Shown: piece after piece, positions 8,295 to 16,036 of the stretch | Numbering within the stretch: the stretch's first letter is position 1 | Layout of the letters: every line of letters starts with the position of its first letter | NCBI GenBank assembly: GCA_934307695.1 | Contig: CAKRCS010000010.1 | Span: 12,518-76,517 of the forward strand | Direction: 5' to 3' | DNA from: an uncultured Agathobacter sp. | GTDB taxonomy: Bacteria; Bacillota; Clostridia; Lachnospirales; Lachnospiraceae | DNA: 64,000 nt | Notes under the pieces: model-generated | Told to the model about the DNA's origin: nothing | Database searches by the model: none | What the model saw: the letters and a program-made list of their open reading frames with translations, nothing else | Translations under genes and position numbers: made by a program

Positions 8295-9332
8295 TTATGC
8301 ACGCGCCCCTTCTGCCGCAAACGGCTGCAGGAGCATCCGCCGGATCATATCGCCAAGCTCATTCCACTTCCACTGCTCCACGATCCGCTCGCAGCTGGAC
8401 GGCATCGTCATAAGTGGGATCTCCACTCTGGTCGTCCGCTCGGTAAGTGCCGCATACCCACGCCTGGAGACTTCTTCGTTAAATTCATACTCCCGCCACT
8501 GGCACAGCCCGCCGCTTCTCGACAGCAGATACACGTTCTGGCAATGGTTTAGCACCTCAAAAAATCCGTGGAACCGCGAACCCATATTTAGCAGAATGAC
8601 CGCATAATCCAGTTCTTCCCCGATCATCTGCAACAGGCGCAGATACTTTCCGCCGTCCGCCTCCGACAGACATTCCGTATTTTCTGCCGGGTAGATATAA
8701 TCGGCGTGATCCAGATGCCCGATACAGGAAAGCAGGCGGCTTTTGCTGTATTTGCCGCTCTCCGCCATCGAGAGCACCTCCTCGATCCCGCCTCTCGGCA
8801 CCTGCTGTAACAGGTGCATGATCCCGCTGTTTTCCTGAATATCGAGAATAAGCACACGGCTCTTTTCCCCAAGAACGGAGGCAAGCGTCACCAGAAACGG
8901 AAGCTGATATTCGTTCTCCGCAAGCGAATAGATGGCAATACACCTTGTCTTAGGCACGATCTGCCCGCCGTCCGCAAGCAGCTTTACCTCGCTTCCGACC
9001 TCCTGCAATATGGCATCCACGATATTGTTTGCGCTCTGGTATTTCTCAACAAAGCGCACCCCATCCTCCATCCCCGGCTGCATCTGTTTCTCTCGCATCT
9101 CATCAATCAGGCAGACAACCGGCTCCGTGCGCTCTTTTGCAAGCTGCTTTGCCTCCTCCGGACAGCCGGAGCACACGATAATGTCATACCGCCCGGCATC
9201 CTGCGCGATCTGCTGTGCGCTTGTAAAAAGATGCAGCTCAAACCGCTCCATTTCCTGCAAAAGCAGATGCCCGGACAGCCTGCTGCGGTAGTCATCATCA
9301 TTGATATAGAGCGCCAATCTGACTCTTTGCAT
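8295..9332 (-). CDS. TadZ/CpaE-like pilus localisation protein
   Basis: A 345-residue protein. The first ~100 residues form a receiver-like domain (RVRLALYINDDDYRSRLSGHLL; DIIVCSG), followed by a MinD-like fold (CIAIYSLAENEYQLPFLVTLASVLGEKSRVLILDIQENSGIMHLL). The expected P-loop position lacks both the GKGG signature and a lysine, so the ATPase fold is atypical, as known for some TadZ proteins. TadZ positions the Tad machine, often at the cell pole. Gene order (peptidase, TadZ, TadA, TadB, TadC, pilin) supports the assignment. It lies 19 bases after the prepilin peptidase gene. Confidence 0.75.
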   Translation of the reverse strand: MQRVRLALYINDDDYRSRLSGHLLLQEMERFELHLFTSAQQIAQDAGRYDIIVCSGCPEEAKQLAKERTEPVVCLIDEMREKQMQPGMEDGVRFVEKYQSANNIVDAILQEVGSEVKLLADGGQIVPKTRCIAIYSLAENEYQLPFLVTLASVLGEKSRVLILDIQENSGIMHLLQQVPRGGIEEVLSMAESGKYSKSRLLSCIGHLDHADYIYPAENTECLSEADGGKYLRLLQMIGEELDYAVILLNMGSRFHGFFEVLNHCQNVYLLSRSGGLCQWREYEFNEEVSRRGYAALTERTTRVEIPLMTMPSSCERIVEQWKWNELGDMIRRMLLQPFAAEGARA

Positions 9333-9351
9333 AGCTTCTAATTACCTCCTC

Positions 9352-9888
9352 CTATAAACTTCCGCACGTTCCACTGATCAGCACCGCAAGCATCCCCAAT
9401 AATATTGCAAGCGAAAAATGGATCACATGATCCTTCGTGTCTCCGGACGGCAGATATTCCTGCCATTTTCCTCCCATCAGTCCCCAAATATAGCTGCCGC
9501 CCTCCAAAAGCCCACGGTACAAAGTCCCGTTTCTAAGCATTTTTCCAAGGGATAGTACAGCCCCGATCACAAAGGAGATCACCATACACCAAACGATCTG
9601 TCTGAAATTCAAAAAACCACCGATCATGGAAAATAATTTGACATCACCCGCACCTATGGCGCGCATGCGATAAAAAAGATAAAGTACGATAACCGGAAAA
9701 GACATGTTCCTAAGAACGAGTATCATCTGCTGTACTCCGCCCTGAGCATAGCCGAGTACAAGCGCAAGCATCATGCCTGCTGCGATCAGCCGGTTACTGA
9801 TCCGATAACACAAAAAATCCAGCACTACTGCCGACATTACAAGAAGCAGCAGCACCAGCCTTGACACTTCCAAAGCGTCCAACTGCAT
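9352..9888 (-). CDS. Prepilin peptidase, TadV/CpaA type
   Basis: A ~178-residue polytopic membrane protein. It shows LLVMSAVVLDFLCYRISNRL (first catalytic Asp) and MRAIGAGDVKLFSMIGGF, the GxGD motif of A24 aspartic prepilin peptidases. It would cleave Flp and TadE leader peptides. It is the first gene of the Tad operon, directly behind the promoter at 9914-9943. The start is ambiguous: GTG 9891, ATG 9888 and TTG 9882 are in frame, and AGAGGTG is best spaced for the TTG. This is the more canonical of two peptidases in the locus. Confidence 0.85.
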   Translation of the reverse strand: MQLDALEVSRLVLLLLVMSAVVLDFLCYRISNRLIAAGMMLALVLGYAQGGVQQMILVLRNMSFPVIVLYLFYRMRAIGAGDVKLFSMIGGFLNFRQIVWCMVISFVIGAVLSLGKMLRNGTLYRGLLEGGSYIWGLMGGKWQEYLPSGDTKDHVIHFSLAILLGMLAVLISGTCGSL

Positions 9889-9913
9889 CACCTCTTTTCG
9901 TGTTGTGAATCGA

Positions 9914-9943
9914 ATTATAGCAACGGGACTTCTATTTTGTCCA
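9914..9943 (-). promoter_or_regulatory. Promoter of the Tad pilus operon
   Basis: On the minus strand: TGGACA, 18 bases, then an extended -10 (TGCTATAAT). It sits about 25 bases before the first start codon of the operon. No further strong promoter was seen until the rhomboid gene, so about 9.5 kb may be one transcript. Confidence 0.55.
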
Positions 9944-10066
9944 GCTTTTTTTGCTCAAAAAAGTTTTTTCAGAAGATTGTACCAAAATTGAACCGGAAAA
10001 TTTTGTATAGAATTACAAAATCTTGCTTATAATTAGCATAAGGGAAAGAAGAAAGCAGGTGAACTT

Positions 10067-10282
10067 ATGAAACTTTTTAAGAGTACCCCTGTTACAGATG
10101 ATGGCTACGCAGCCCTAAAGGACAATCTGATGCGAACCACGGACGAACTGCGCGTGGCATACGCAAATCTTGAGAACGTTGTTGAGCCTGACCTTATCGA
10201 CTACTATATCTATCAGGCAAAGGCTGTCCAGATGCGCTACAAATTTTTGCTGGAATGCGTAAAAAAAATCGAGGGTGTCTGA
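10067..10282 (+). CDS. DUF2508 (YaaL-like) small cytoplasmic protein
   Basis: A 71-residue protein with a YaaL/DUF2508 pattern: LKDNLMRTTDELRVAYANLENVVEPDLIDYYIYQAKAVQMRYKFLLECV. In Bacillus, yaaL lies upstream of bofA; no bofA is present here. The function of the family is unknown. A ribosome-binding site (AGGTGA) and a plausible TATAAT -10 at 10028-10033 precede it, but the -35 is weak. It converges on the FliS-like gene with only three bases between stop codons. Confidence 0.7.
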   Translation: MKLFKSTPVTDDGYAALKDNLMRTTDELRVAYANLENVVEPDLIDYYIYQAKAVQMRYKFLLECVKKIEGV

Positions 10283-10285
10283 CAC

Positions 10286-10762
10286 TCATGCCAGAAACCC
10301 CCGGTTACTATCCACGTTGGACAAATTTTCATTGAGCGAGGTGCGCCCGTATGTCATGCCGGCATAAACCTGCTGCGTATTGCGCATCAGCGGTTCGGAA
10401 TCATCCGCCTTTGCCACCTCCTCAAAGCTTGTATACAATCGATGCATCACGAAGCCCGCTTCCTCAATGCCGTCCATCTTGTTCTCATAGACTGCGCGTG
10501 CCAGACAGTTCGTGCAATACATATAAAGACGATACAGATTTTGGGACAGGTTATAAGAAAAATTGAGTGCGTGTATCAGCTCGGCAAGCACATTTTGCGC
10601 TTTCCGCACCGCTTCCTTAAATGCCTCATGCTGCCCTGCACTATATGCCTCCCGCGCGTCCTTTTCGTATGCGAAATAGATGTCATAGATGATCACGATC
10701 ATCTCGCCGCGGTTGCACTGGCTGAGCCTGCGGGTAAAGTCAAGTTTCAATTCCTTTTGCAT
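10286..10762 (-). CDS. FliS-like flagellin export chaperone
   Basis: The 158-residue protein matches FliS over ~10-125: RRLSQCNRGEMIVIIYDIYFAYEKDA, EAVRKAQNVLAELIHALNF, LSQNLYRLYMYCTNCLARA. FliS binds the flagellin C terminus in the cytoplasm and hands it to the export gate. A tail of ~30 residues beyond the usual FliS length (NENLSNVDSNRGFLA) is unusual. I chose the ATG at 10762 because AAGGAGC precedes it and it leaves ten bases after flagellin; a longer frame would run into the flagellin gene. Co-transcription with flagellin is very likely. Confidence 0.75.
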   Translation of the reverse strand: MQKELKLDFTRRLSQCNRGEMIVIIYDIYFAYEKDAREAYSAGQHEAFKEAVRKAQNVLAELIHALNFSYNLSQNLYRLYMYCTNCLARAVYENKMDGIEEAGFVMHRLYTSFEEVAKADDSEPLMRNTQQVYAGMTYGRTSLNENLSNVDSNRGFLA

Positions 10763-10772
10763 ATCCTGCTCC

Positions 10773-12206
10773 TTACTGCAGAAGGGAAAGCACCGTCTGC
10801 GGAAGGTCGTTTGCCTGGGACAGTACCGATACGGATGCCTGCTCAAGCACGCTCGCCTGCGTATAGATCGTCATTTCCTCTGCCATATCGGTATCCAGCA
10901 GCGTTGAGTATGCGGAGGTCATATCCTCCGTCGTCTCTGCAAGGCTGTTTGACGCATATTCCAGACGGTTCTGGAACGCACCGATGCGGGAACGTGTCTC
11001 GTTGAGCGTTGCGATTGCCTCATCGAGTGTCACCATTGCACGTTCCGGTCCCTGATAAGTCGTAAGCTCGATGGTATCCAGATACAGGCTCTCTGCAGAA
11101 GTCTCCGGAATACGGATATCCATCGTCTGATATTCATTGGCACCGACCTGGATCGTCATGCTTCCGATGTCTGTCACCTCAAGCTCGATCGTTCCGAGTC
11201 CGTCGGCGGAATCCGTTGCCGGGTTATAAGCGGAATTTACCAGAAAATCCATGGAAAATCCGCGTACATCTGTTACCGTGATCCGGTTTCCGTTTGCGGA
11301 AATGGTTGCTGTAGAAGAAAATCCGGCATCTGTTGCACTGTCGTTCGGGAATCCTGCCTGAGCATCTTTTCCATAGGTCTGGGCGATATAATTACCATCA
11401 TCATCGACTTTTGCCCCGTCCATCGCATCTACACCGAGCGCCTTTGCAAGCTCCGGCGATACACACAGGTCGATCTCTCCCTGACTGCCATAGAGCATGG
11501 AGGTAAGTGTAATGGAATCCGGTGTGGAGTTGTCCGTAAACTGGCAGCCTGCCACCTCAGCCGCATTGCGCAGCGTCTCGTAAAATGCCGCACTTGACAT
11601 ATCGGCTGTCACCTCGATCGTGGTCTTGTTGATCGTGATCGTGCCTGCCACAAGCGCGGATGTATCGAGCGTGCATTCTGCCGCTTTTGCCACATCGGTT
11701 ACGGATACACTGTAAAATCCGGTCGTTACCGTGTCGCTTACCATGATACGGCTTACGCTCTTGCTGTCTGCGTACACGCGCACATCGGAAGATCCGTCAA
11801 GAAGCGACTTTGTATTGTATTCGGTATCCGCGGAAATACGGTCTACTTCCTTGGTAAGCTGATCGATCTCATCCTGGATGATCTTGCGGTCGCTTGTCGA
11901 ATTGGTTCCGTTTGCTGCCTGAACGGAAAGCTCACGCATTCTCTGTAAAATGTTCGATACCTCGTTTAGCGCGCCATCCGCGATCTGCAAGGTCGATACG
12001 GCATTGGAGGTGTTGTCCTTTGCCTGACCGAGTGCATCGATCTGCGCCTTCATTTTATTCGAAATTGCCATACCTGCCGGATTGTCCCCCGCAGAGTTGA
12101 TCTTTAATCCGCTGGACAGACGCTCCATGGATGCTGCTAAGGAGTTTTCATTGCGGAGCAACTGTTTATTCGTGAGAACTGCTGACATATTCTGATTGAT
12201 TTTCAT
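10773..12206 (-). CDS. Flagellin
   Basis: A 477-residue flagellin. The conserved N-terminal D0/D1 half is clear (MKINQNMSAVLTNKQLLRNE; SMERLSSGLKINSAGDNPAGMAISNKM; LQRMRELSVQAANGTNS), as is the C-terminal D1/D0 half (SRIGAFQNRLEYASNSLAETTEDMTSAYS...MTIYTQASVLEQASVSVLSQAN). The central ~150-380 is the variable surface domain with no lysine-rich or cysteine features. The gene has a ribosome-binding site (GGGAAGGA) and a sigma-28 promoter 78 bases upstream, and is followed by its FliS-like chaperone. The end (LLQ) is slightly divergent from the usual LLR. Confidence 0.95.
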   Translation of the reverse strand: MKINQNMSAVLTNKQLLRNENSLAASMERLSSGLKINSAGDNPAGMAISNKMKAQIDALGQAKDNTSNAVSTLQIADGALNEVSNILQRMRELSVQAANGTNSTSDRKIIQDEIDQLTKEVDRISADTEYNTKSLLDGSSDVRVYADSKSVSRIMVSDTVTTGFYSVSVTDVAKAAECTLDTSALVAGTITINKTTIEVTADMSSAAFYETLRNAAEVAGCQFTDNSTPDSITLTSMLYGSQGEIDLCVSPELAKALGVDAMDGAKVDDDGNYIAQTYGKDAQAGFPNDSATDAGFSSTATISANGNRITVTDVRGFSMDFLVNSAYNPATDSADGLGTIELEVTDIGSMTIQVGANEYQTMDIRIPETSAESLYLDTIELTTYQGPERAMVTLDEAIATLNETRSRIGAFQNRLEYASNSLAETTEDMTSAYSTLLDTDMAEEMTIYTQASVLEQASVSVLSQANDLPQTVLSLLQ

Positions 12207-12284
12207 AGCGGTTTTTTCCTTCCCAAAATCCTGTTATCCCGCATCCCTGCTTTCCAATCCGACAATCCTTGTCACCTATCTTTT

Positions 12285-12311
12285 ATATCGTCCGATTTTT
12301 GCGATTCTTAA
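12285..12311 (-). promoter_or_regulatory. Sigma-28 (FliA/SigD) promoter of flagellin
   Basis: On the minus strand: TTAA, exactly 15 bases, GACGATAT. Compare the sigma-28 consensus TAAA-N15-GCCGATAT. It leaves an untranslated leader of roughly 70 bases before the flagellin ATG. Confidence 0.8.
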
Positions 12312-12330
12312 CCGCAGCGCAAAGTATAAT

Positions 12331-12359
12331 TTGCATTTCTGAGGGAACCGTATTATAAT
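12331..12359 (+). promoter_or_regulatory. Promoter of the DUF1858 gene
   Basis: TTGCAT, 17 bases, TATAAT, 40 bases before the ATG at 12400. It is divergent from the sigma-28 promoter of flagellin. Confidence 0.65.
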
Positions 12360-12399
12360 AGCCACGTTAAAGCAGATCTATTTAAAGGAGGACAATATC

Positions 12400-12606
12400 A
12401 TGGCACAGGTTTCAAAGAGCACTATGATCGGTGAGTTACTCATGATCGATGAGAATGTTGCACCGATTCTTTTGAATATTGGTATGCACTGCCTTGGATG
12501 CCCATCTTCCCAGATGGAGACCATTGAGGAGGCTGCAATGGTACACGGTATCGATGCAGATGATCTTGTAGAAGAGATCAACACCTTCTTAGCACAGCAG
12601 GGCTAA
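12400..12606 (+). CDS. DUF1858 domain protein
   Basis: A 68-residue protein matching DUF1858: MIDENVAPILLNIGMHCLGCPSSQMETIEEAAMVHGID. The conserved GMHCxGCP pair of cysteines suggests a redox or metal-binding role. The family often occurs fused to or beside hybrid-cluster and oxygen-sensitive proteins, but its function is unsettled. It is a single-gene unit with its own promoter, a consensus ribosome-binding site (AAAGGAGG) and a strong terminator directly after it. Confidence 0.85.
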   Translation: MAQVSKSTMIGELLMIDENVAPILLNIGMHCLGCPSSQMETIEEAAMVHGIDADDLVEEINTFLAQQG

Positions 12607-12637
12607 TCAATTTTCTCACTTTATATCCCTATAAAGG

Positions 12638-12675
12638 GAAAGCCGCCACACATTATCGTGTGACGGCTTTTTGCT
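12638..12675 (+). terminator. Rho-independent terminator after the DUF1858 gene
   Basis: Stem AAGCCGCCACAC / GTGTGACGGCTT with loop ATTATC, followed by a T-rich run (TTTTTGCTTTT). Confidence 0.8.
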
Positions 12676-12681
12676 TTTCCG

Positions 12682-13461
12682 TTATAACTGTGCAATCGTC
12701 TGTAACGCATTGCCCTTTACCAATAGCTTGCCGTGCTCCTCGAAAAAGGCGCCCACAGCCTCGGTATATGCCTTCTGGCTTGCATATTCGGAGATGATAT
12801 TGCATACCTTATTGAACTCCTGCGGCGTATGCTCGCTATTGTGGAGCATCAGGTAAAAACGGTTCTTCTGCACATTCTTGTACAGGTCGTTCTCGCCCAT
12901 ATAATAGCCATTTAAGACTCCGGACAACCGGATGATCTGTTCCATATCGGAAAACTCGTACATCCTCGTAAGGTCAACCGGTTCAGCCGGTATCGACGGC
13001 TGCTCCCCGTTCTCCTCTGCTGTCCCATCGCTTTCCTTTGCTTCCTCCGCTGCGGCGTTCTGCTTTGCGCGCTCCTGACGGATTTTCTCAAAAAGATCGA
13101 GAATGTCGTCCGCGCCCTGCCTGACGGCGGTATCGCCCATGACTGCGTCCTCCATATCATAGAAGGCTTCGTCCGGCTCGGAAAAACTGGAGAAGCGCGT
13201 ATCAAGCTCCTCCGGATATTCAACTTTGGTGATCAATAATATAATCGACTCCGCAGAGGTTGGTATTGCCTCGACCATGAGCGGAATATCATTCACTTCA
13301 AATCCAAAATCGTGGTTTGCCTGCTGTATCATGTCACGGAAAAGCAACCTTGCCTTCTCAGAACCGTATGCCAGCTCACTGAGCCGGATCTGACGATTCT
13401 GCAGATCCTCTTTGGTAAGTGTACAACGGATCTGGTTCTCATTTACTTTTTCAATTTTCAT
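12682..13461 (-). CDS. mecA: MecA-family adaptor protein
   Basis: A 259-residue MecA adaptor. The N-terminal domain (MKIEKVNENQIRCTLTKEDLQNRQIRLSELAYGSEKARLLFRDMIQQA) recognises substrates. The C-terminal domain (YEFSDMEQIIRLSGVL...GMGEND-like NGYYMGENDLYKN...EYASQKAYTEAVGAFFEEHGKLLVKGNALQTI) docks on the AAA+ unfoldase ClpC. MecA delivers regulators such as ComK for degradation. An acidic linker (~125-165) joins the domains. The start is the ATG at 13461, supported by alignment to the family's MKIE start; a longer frame upstream has no support. Confidence 0.9.
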   Translation of the reverse strand: MKIEKVNENQIRCTLTKEDLQNRQIRLSELAYGSEKARLLFRDMIQQANHDFGFEVNDIPLMVEAIPTSAESIILLITKVEYPEELDTRFSSFSEPDEAFYDMEDAVMGDTAVRQGADDILDLFEKIRQERAKQNAAAEEAKESDGTAEENGEQPSIPAEPVDLTRMYEFSDMEQIIRLSGVLNGYYMGENDLYKNVQKNRFYLMLHNSEHTPQEFNKVCNIISEYASQKAYTEAVGAFFEEHGKLLVKGNALQTIAQL

Positions 13462-13507
13462 GCAATCACATCCTTTTCTGAAAATCTTCTGGTAAATTGT
13501 AAAACCT

Positions 13508-13536
13508 ATTATAATCAAATGATTCTTCGATGTAAA
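13508..13536 (-). promoter_or_regulatory. Promoter of mecA
   Basis: On the minus strand: TTTACA, 17 bases, TATAAT, about 46 bases before the mecA ATG. Confidence 0.55.
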
Positions 13537-13570
13537 GTTGTCAACACATTAAAAATTTCTAAATTAGGAC

Positions 13571-13599
13571 TTGCCAAGTGTAATTTTTTATGCTATAAA
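13571..13599 (+). promoter_or_regulatory. Promoter of the kinase operon
   Basis: TTGCCA, 17 bases, TATAAA, 36 bases before the ATG at 13636 and divergent from the mecA promoter. Confidence 0.6.
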
Positions 13600-13635
13600 C
13601 ATAGACACGAGATGCGCGACACTACAAAGGAGCGT

Positions 13636-14997
13636 ATGAACGACAATAACCAATCTATTTTGTCCGGCAAGTACGAGATTATCCGTACCTTGGGCAGTGG
13701 CTCTTACAGCACTGTTTATCTTGCCAGGCACCATGTTCTTGAGTTGGAACAGGCGATCAAGGTCATCCCCAAGGCCACAGCCGATCAACTCTCTGTTTTA
13801 AGCGAGGCGAGACTTTTAAAGTCTATTCATCACCCCGGAATCCCAATGATCTATGATATTGAAGAGGATGACGATTCCTTCTATCTGATCGAAGAATACA
13901 TTCGCGGTGATTCTTTGGACACGTTTCTGCTTAATCAACCAATTATTTCCGGAAACTTATTTTTTTCATTCAGCCGGCAGTTGTGCGAGATTTTTATCTA
14001 TCTTCACACGTTTATGCCAATTCCGATTTTGTATCAGGATTTAAAGCCCGAACACATTATAGTATGTGGAGATCGGCTCAAATTAATCGATTTTGGTGTA
14101 ACCGGCTACTCCGTTCATCCGGAAAAACGTATCAGACATTTCGGGAATGCACAGTTTTCCGCACCGGAGAACTTTTCAGGAGCAGATCTTTCAACTGCTG
14201 CAGACGTTTTTTCCTTAGGTAAGCTTATGCAGCTTCTGAGCGAATATGTTGATCCGTCTCTCCCCCGGAACATTTCCAGAATTATCCAAAAATCCATTCA
14301 TCCGGACCCGGCATTTCGATATGAAACGGTGGAAATGCTGTTGTCCGCGCTTGAAAAAGAGTTTTTAAACATTCGTTCGCAGCATCTCGTCTCAAACATT
14401 GCAGTAATCGGAAGTCATCCCGGCTGCGGCTGTACGCACATAGCGATCTCGCTAGTGTCCGCGCTCAATCTGCTTGCACAGAACTGTTTTTATATCGAGC
14501 GCAGCAGCCCCGGCAGCCTTTATAAGCTTTCCCTTGCGTATCCCAATATGCGGGAAAAAGATGGTTGCTTTTACTTACGTTGCTTTAAAGGATACCCAAT
14601 GTATGGCGCAGGCATAACCATTTCCTACCCTTCGGGCGCGATACGCGTAACAGATTATGGCACAGCCTCTGCCGATCCGGCGATCGAGCAGGCTGACCTG
14701 ATCCTGTTCGTGTGTGATGGCGCTCCCTGGCGGAGGAAGGATGTCATTGAACAAAACAATTTTTTGCATACACATAAGGATACCGTAAAAGTGATCGTAA
14801 ACCACGGAGAGAAACGCGCTGCCAGCGCTCTGGCAAAAGCACTTGGGGTTTCCGTGTATCCATTTTTCCCAGATACGGATGCCTTTGGGATCACAAGAAA
14901 AAAGCGGGATTTCTTTCGCACACTGCTCGATCAGAAAGGACAACACACGCTATGCACAGCTATAAGAAGGCTTCGGCTTCTTCTGCATGGACGATAG
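13636..14997 (+). CDS. Ser/Thr protein kinase fused to a MinD-like domain without P-loop lysine
   Basis: This 453-residue protein joins two domains. Residues ~12-240 are a Hanks-type kinase: glycine loop GSGSYS (20-25), Lys42 in AIKVI, Glu57, catalytic loop YQDLKPEH (133-140), DFG at 152-154, APE at 176-178, and the conserved Arg228. The HRD histidine/arginine are replaced (Y-Q-D) and the metal-binding Asn is His140, so activity may be altered. Residues ~252-453 look like a MinD/ParA fold (NIAVIGSHPGCGCTHIAISL, then DLILFVCDG, VKVIVNHGEK), but the P-loop has Cys where the catalytic Lys should be. The ATG is preceded by AAGGAG. Its last 46 bases overlap the next gene, which encodes a second protein of the same P-loop type. 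No membrane segment is seen. Confidence 0.85.
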   Translation: MNDNNQSILSGKYEIIRTLGSGSYSTVYLARHHVLELEQAIKVIPKATADQLSVLSEARLLKSIHHPGIPMIYDIEEDDDSFYLIEEYIRGDSLDTFLLNQPIISGNLFFSFSRQLCEIFIYLHTFMPIPILYQDLKPEHIIVCGDRLKLIDFGVTGYSVHPEKRIRHFGNAQFSAPENFSGADLSTAADVFSLGKLMQLLSEYVDPSLPRNISRIIQKSIHPDPAFRYETVEMLLSALEKEFLNIRSQHLVSNIAVIGSHPGCGCTHIAISLVSALNLLAQNCFYIERSSPGSLYKLSLAYPNMREKDGCFYLRCFKGYPMYGAGITISYPSGAIRVTDYGTASADPAIEQADLILFVCDGAPWRRKDVIEQNNFLHTHKDTVKVIVNHGEKRAASALAKALGVSVYPFFPDTDAFGITRKKRDFFRTLLDQKGQHTLCTAIRRLRLLLHGR

Positions 14998-15563
14998 GCG
15001 TCTGCGGAACCGGACATGGAGCCGGAGCAACGCACGTTGCACTATCACTCTCTAATTATTTATGCAGTAAGCTCCGAAAAAAGACAGCTTATGTGGAAAG
15101 AAATGGAAGCGGTCAGATCCTTGCATTGACCGGTGACGCACCATGCAGCTCTTTTCGCTATATGGATATCACCTGTTATCCGCTTTTGCGGCACGAAGAT
15201 CTGCCCCGCGTTCTACAAAGCCGTTTTGCCTATATGGTCATTGACCTCGGTGTTCTTACAGCCGAGAGCTGTTGGGACTTCTATCGTTGCGACATCAAGC
15301 TGGTCGTGGCAAGTGTCAGTCCGTGGAAGGTGCATCATTGGAAGGAATTGCAGGAAACGCTTCTATATAATATGAATACTTGTCAGGATCATGTGCTTTT
15401 ACTGGGAAATTTAGGGATAAAAGAGACCGTAAAGCCACTTGGACAGCGTAACCGCATTCTCTCCCTTGCTGTACCGTACCTGCCAAATCCGTTTCGTTTG
15501 ACCACAGCAGATTGTACCTTTTTTGAAGAAATGCTGGCAAAAACCGGAGTTAATATACCATGA
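14952..15563 (+). CDS. Stand-alone MinD-like protein without P-loop lysine
   Basis: A 203-residue protein beginning with the same modified loop as the C-terminal domain of the kinase: WTIGVCGTGHGAGATHVALSLSNYL (about 13-37). The normal GKT/S is ATH, with no lysine. Further MinD-like landmarks are KTAYVERNGSG, YMVIDLGVL and DIKLVVASVSPWK. It overlaps the kinase gene by 46 bases and must be co-translated with it. It may form a heterodimer with the kinase's fused domain, as deviant-Walker ATPases dimerise; this is inference. Related lysine-less proteins include TadZ, so a role in pilus or polar organisation is possible. Confidence 0.75.
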   Translation: MHSYKKASASSAWTIGVCGTGHGAGATHVALSLSNYLCSKLRKKTAYVERNGSGQILALTGDAPCSSFRYMDITCYPLLRHEDLPRVLQSRFAYMVIDLGVLTAESCWDFYRCDIKLVVASVSPWKVHHWKELQETLLYNMNTCQDHVLLLGNLGIKETVKPLGQRNRILSLAVPYLPNPFRLTTADCTFFEEMLAKTGVNIP

Positions 15564-15591
15564 ACCGTTGTGCCGGCAAAGAGGATGCAAC

Positions 15592-15738
15592 ATGAAAAAT
15601 GAATCTTTCATGCAGCTTTTTATTGAACTTGCCCCACGTGAGCTGTGGGGAGCCATGTTATTACTGCCGCAAAGCGAAGCTGCTTTGGCGGTAAGCGAAG
15701 GTGAGGTGATGCGTCTATCCGATAACGGAGCAATTTAG
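15592..15738 (+). CDS. Small hypothetical protein
   Basis: A 48-residue frame (MKNESFMQLFIELAPRELWGAM...) 28 bases after the MinD-like gene, preceded by AAGAGG at a workable distance. I do not recognise it. It has an amphipathic N-terminal half and no signal peptide. It could be the last gene of the kinase operon or the remnant of a longer gene. The following 150 bases are A+T-rich and hold no gene. Confidence 0.35.
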   Translation: MKNESFMQLFIELAPRELWGAMLLLPQSEAALAVSEGEVMRLSDNGAI

Positions 15739-15889
15739 ATATTTTTAGTGTTAATCCTGCCTTTACAGGCAGAAGGTAAAATAATTTAATCACAAAATTT
15801 AAAAAAGATTTCTTATTTTTTTCGGAGAAGGATTAGTGTCTTTATCCGTCATAAATAATAGGAAAAAAGAAAAAGATAAAAAAGAGCCC

Positions 15890-15924
15890 GGAACCGCCTG
15901 TTCTTACAGACGGTTCCGTTTTGA
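15890..15924 (+). terminator. Rho-independent terminator of the kinase operon
   Basis: Stem GGAACCG...CGGTTCC with an inner CTG/CAG pairing, followed by GTTTTG. The T-run is short, so termination may be moderate. Confidence 0.6.
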
Positions 15925-15930
15925 TACATA

Positions 15931-15959
15931 TTGAATCTTAAAATCCACAATGATATAAT
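15931..15959 (+). promoter_or_regulatory. Promoter of the GH18 gene
   Basis: TTGAAT, 17 bases, TATAAT. The expected transcript start is near 15966, giving a leader of about 71 bases. Confidence 0.6.
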
Positions 15960-15965
15960 TCAATG

Positions 15966-16036
15966 AGCAAGCGCCCTTTGCCGTTGGCGGGTGGTGCATC
16001 AGGTATACACATTGACAAAGGGGGATTTTATCTTAC
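15966..16036 (+). promoter_or_regulatory. Structured 5' leader able to hide the ribosome-binding site of the GH18 gene
   Basis: CCCTTTG at 15974-15980 is fully complementary to CAAAGGG at 16016-16022, which includes the only Shine-Dalgarno-like sequence (AAAGGGGG). A small hairpin GCC-GTT-GGC lies next to the first strand at 15980-15988. The segment between (GGGTGGTGCATCAGGTATAC) could bind a ligand or protein. It does not match a riboswitch class I know. Confidence 0.35.

Noticed and set aside
15961..16022. Pseudoknot in the GH18 leader using CAATG (15961-15965) and CATTG (16010-16014)
   Set aside because: The first strand lies upstream of the predicted transcription start, so it would not be in the RNA.
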